This document shows, piece after piece, positions 61,687-64,000 of a stretch of DNA of 64,000 nt. Positions within the stretch are counted from its first letter, which is position 1. Each line of letters begins with the position of its first letter. The DNA is from an uncultured Butyrivibrio sp. (lineage in GTDB: Bacteria > Bacillota > Clostridia > Lachnospirales > Lachnospiraceae). Where the stretch lies: assembly GCF_947169445.1 (NCBI RefSeq), contig NZ_CAMVPU010000001.1, positions 1 through 64,000 on the forward strand, written 5' to 3'. The translations under genes and the position numbers were made by a program. The notes beneath the pieces were generated by a model, which saw nothing but the letters and a program-made list of their open reading frames with translations, was not told the DNA's origin and searched no databases.

Positions 61687-61858
61687 CTTTCAGGTAAAAT
61701 TTCTGGAAGTAAAGATGATGGAGACTTTAAGGCTAAGCGGAATTGATCCTGAGCAGTTTATGAAGGAACATCCTGATGTAAAAGCACAGTCTGATGAGTT
61801 TAAAAGGGCTATGGAAAAAAATAAGCTGAAATATAACTTTACGTGGAAAATGATGTAA
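61676..61858 (+). CDS. Hypothetical small protein, 60 aa
   Basis: Open frame with coding-like composition (MMETLRLSGIDPEQFMKEHP). The beginning overlaps the ArsC-like stub, so it may be the 3' part of another gene. No family recognised. Confidence 0.35.
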   Translation: MMTDFQVKFLEVKMMETLRLSGIDPEQFMKEHPDVKAQSDEFKRAMEKNKLKYNFTWKMM

Positions 61859-61909
61859 GAGATTTCCTGGCTGTTTACTTTAGGATGGATATTGGCAGGG
61901 AAAAGATAA

Positions 61910-62707
61910 ATGAAAATGAACGATGAACTGATTACACTTGAGAATGTCACAAAAAAATACAGTAACGAAGCTATAATAGACAATGTTTCGCACACTTTTT
62001 ATAAGGGGGAATCCATTGCTTTTTACGGGCATAATGGCTGTGGGAAGAGCACTATGCTGAAAATTATCTCCAGACTTATACCGATTAACGGCGGTGATCT
62101 GAAGTATCATGAAAAGCTGCGGTTTTCCTATGTTCCGGAAAAATTTGTGGGGATGGAAATAGAGATGATTGACTATCTTTACGGCGTTGCCCGGATGGAG
62201 AATGTAGACACTGCTGTGACAGATGGGCTAATCAGGGATTTTTTCTTGGAATCAATGATCCATACTAGGATGGACAAGCTTTCTAAAGGAAGTTTGCAAA
62301 AAGTTGGCGTGATTCAGGCACTCATGGCGCCACACGACGTCATTCTGCTTGACGAGCCGCTTTCTGGACAGGATGCTGACTCTCAAAAGGTTTTTATAGA
62401 TAAGATGAATGAGCTACATAGCCGTGGAATTACAATTTTCATGGCTTGTCACGAAAAGAAGCTGATAGATGCACTATCCGATAGGGTATACACGATTGAG
62501 CAAAGGAAGCTTAAAGAAATCGGTGTTCCAGGAGAAACGGCTTATTCTGTATATGTGAGGATAAATCCGGCGCTGACTGTGTGGCCTGATATGAGAAGTA
62601 ACGGCGGACGCTACGAGCTAACAACTGAGGAGACGGAGCTCAAGAAAACCGTGCTTGGACTATATGAAGAAGGATGGGAGATTGTAGGCATTGAAAAACA
62701 CGCTTGA
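61910..62707 (+). CDS. ABC transporter ATP-binding protein
   Basis: 265 aa. Walker A GHNGCGKST, signature region LSKGSLQKVGVIQAL (degenerate LSGGQ), Walker B VILLDEPLSGQD. Paired with the membrane protein at 62691, whose start overlaps by 17 nt. Substrate unknown; efflux of a peptide or lipid is possible. Confidence 0.88.
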   Translation: MKMNDELITLENVTKKYSNEAIIDNVSHTFYKGESIAFYGHNGCGKSTMLKIISRLIPINGGDLKYHEKLRFSYVPEKFVGMEIEMIDYLYGVARMENVDTAVTDGLIRDFFLESMIHTRMDKLSKGSLQKVGVIQALMAPHDVILLDEPLSGQDADSQKVFIDKMNELHSRGITIFMACHEKKLIDALSDRVYTIEQRKLKEIGVPGETAYSVYVRINPALTVWPDMRSNGGRYELTTEETELKKTVLGLYEEGWEIVGIEKHA

Positions 62708-63422
62708 ATTATACAGACTGCGACGAAAACTCTTGCAAAAGGGGCAAATCCTGATCATACCGGTAGTTGCTACTGCTATTTTCATAGGAATCATGTATTC
62801 AATGGCGCCGATTGGCGTTACCAGTAGTTTTATGCTGTCAGCGGCTTTTCTTTACTTTGTATGTGTGTTTATTTCCATGACTCTGAACGGAAAAGAGAAC
62901 GATGTATTTGAAGAAACGCTGATGATGCATTGCGAGACACCGCTTAATTACTATGTTTCCCGCGAAATGCTGCTGATTACTCAGTGCTTTGGATACTCAT
63001 TGATGCTAACGGTGTTCCCGACTGTGCTCTTTTTGGTTAAAGGCTCCAGGTTTGTTAGGCCTATGGGGGTGTCGGATGTTGTTATCGGTGGGCTCTATAT
63101 TTTCTTAAGCGGACTATGTGGCATGGCAACTGGTGATTTCTTTCATCCGCGATTTTTAACAAAAAGAAAAAATGGAATACTCGGCGCGCTCACAATATCA
63201 GTGCTTGAAATATGTAAAGAGGGGCTGATTGAATCTTTCGCACCTTTGGTGGCATTGAATTTTGCGCTGCCTCCTTTCCTTGACGGTTTCAAGCTGGTAG
63301 GCAGTACAGACAGTTTCGAGTTGAAGGGAATGGGCTTGATTTTTCTACACATGGCTGTATATGCTGCAGTAGTGGTGTGCCTGAAAGTATGGGTGCTTGA
63401 AAAGAGAAGATTTAGGTATTGA
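62691..63422 (+). CDS. ABC transporter membrane subunit
   Basis: 243 aa with six hydrophobic segments (ILIIPVVATAIFIGIMY, FMLSAAFLYFVCVFISM, YSLMLTVFPTVLFLV). TTG start within the ATPase gene. Not similar by eye to a named family. Forms the partner of the upstream ATPase. Confidence 0.75.
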   Translation: MKNTLELYRLRRKLLQKGQILIIPVVATAIFIGIMYSMAPIGVTSSFMLSAAFLYFVCVFISMTLNGKENDVFEETLMMHCETPLNYYVSREMLLITQCFGYSLMLTVFPTVLFLVKGSRFVRPMGVSDVVIGGLYIFLSGLCGMATGDFFHPRFLTKRKNGILGALTISVLEICKEGLIESFAPLVALNFALPPFLDGFKLVGSTDSFELKGMGLIFLHMAVYAAVVVCLKVWVLEKRRFRY

Positions 63423-63482
63423 AAAATTAGATAAAAATGTCTTATGGGTTAATGCTATCGGGGAATGATAAGGGGGGATTGT

Positions 63483-63797
63483 GTGAAAAAGAAAGCGATA
63501 TGTATTGTGAGAGCATGTTTTGCTTTGCTTACAATGTTGTTACTTGGAGGCTGTGGCAGTCGTATAGATTATTCTCTTCCGGCAAATCCCATAGAGTTTA
63601 ACACTGGAACTTTTATAAATCCGAATAACCCTGATGATGAGTATATTTCGATTGAGTATAACGGGAGAACCTATATCACGTATGGAACGATAAATGGCAT
63701 CGTTCCAAAGGATGAGATGGGTGATTGTCTTGGATATATCGTGCAGGACGGAGTCAAGATGGAAGATTCAAGGATATTTCTGTTGATGGTAAGTTGA
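63483..63797 (+). CDS. Small lipoprotein, possibly truncated
   Basis: 104 aa from a GTG behind GGGGGG. Signal peptide with lipobox LLGGCG (Cys21), then YNGRTYITYGTINGIV. The end (RIFLLMVS) looks abrupt; relatives seem to continue, so a frameshift or deletion near 63780 is possible. Belongs to the ABC block by position. Confidence 0.6.
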   Translation: MKKKAICIVRACFALLTMLLLGGCGSRIDYSLPANPIEFNTGTFINPNNPDDEYISIEYNGRTYITYGTINGIVPKDEMGDCLGYIVQDGVKMEDSRIFLLMVS

Positions 63798-63838
63798 TTG
63801 CCATGAAAAAAGAGAACCTATAACAAGGAAAGCGGATC

Positions 63839-64000
63839 ATGAATTATAGACTAATGACAGAACAAGATTTAGAGTATGTAGTCACAAAAAACATTGAATA
63901 CTATAACACTGTAGAAGACTGCTGCTGGACATATGAGAAAGCATACAAGAGAATCCATCAGGTATTGGCGATGGAAGACTCAATGTGTATGCTCCAGATT
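63839..64000 (+). CDS. Partial N-acetyltransferase-like protein (runs off the window)
   Basis: 54 codons from an ATG behind AAGGAAAG, open to the window edge. MNYRLMTEQDLEYVVTKNIE is typical of the first strand and helix of GNAT acetyltransferases. Incomplete, so the assignment is tentative. Confidence 0.45.
   Translation, partial: MNYRLMTEQDLEYVVTKNIEYYNTVEDCCWTYEKAYKRIHQVLAMEDSMCMLQI

Overview
The window reads as a low-G+C Firmicutes chromosome segment, most like a rumen or gut Lachnospiraceae (Butyrivibrio/Pseudobutyrivibrio type). This rests on base composition, strong AGGAGG ribosome sites, consensus sigma-A promoters, c-di-GMP proteins, an NHLM bacteriocin exporter and an (Re)-citrate synthase/NADP-isocitrate dehydrogenase pair. 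The genus is an inference. I saw no tRNA, rRNA, CRISPR array or intact transposase.

Left part (1-22 kb). A 3' remnant of a cysteine synthase gene and a PilZ gene come first. An operon at 776-8748 follows: a double-glycine-leader protein ending in a Hint (hedgehog/intein-type) domain, a homospermidine-synthase-like dehydrogenase, and the three-part NHLM exporter (membrane fusion protein, C39 peptidase-ABC protein, second ABC protein). Next are tyrA-aroA on the minus strand, an EF-G-like GTPase, an EAL phosphodiesterase, and a carbon module: (Re)-citrate synthase, GntR/FCD regulator with a palindromic operator on the promoter, NADP-isocitrate dehydrogenase and a small Nif11-type leader peptide. 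An ABC-F protein closes the region.

Middle (22-35 kb). This is the most remarkable system. It runs: YezD-like small protein, NifB-like radical SAM protein, NifX-like protein, flavin split-barrel protein, two nitrogenase component-1-like subunits, cysteine synthase, second NifX-like protein, NifH-like reductase, and an SsuABC/TauABC-type importer. It lacks NifEN and NifV, the cofactor-binding subunit has an extra N-terminal cysteine motif, and its neighbours are sulfur genes. I infer a nitrogenase-like reductase that frees sulfur from an imported organosulfur compound, related in concept to methylthio-alkane reductase, rather than nitrogen fixation. A DUF4418/FtsX-permease/ATPase set follows in the same direction.

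Housekeeping stretch (35-48 kb). CPBP protease, NCS2 purine permease, HflK/HflC-like pair, lipid kinase, glyA, a strongly promoted orphan RNA of about 395 nt (42051-42445), a GH3-like protein that has lost its catalytic residues, a YitT protein, a cupin and a large lyase-like carbohydrate enzyme.

Right part (48-64 kb). This is an accessory region with many broken genes: a beta-helix adhesin fragment, a higher-G+C lipoprotein pair, a conjugation coupling protein lacking its membrane anchor, a type III ToxIN toxin-antitoxin locus with a nonsense codon in the toxin, a recD2 gene missing its motor core, an oxidase fragment and an arsC-like stub. Between these lie intact small genes: Nudix, rhomboid, LOG, flavodoxin, SRAP, macrodomain and an ABC exporter. 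It looks like an old integration or recombination hotspot.
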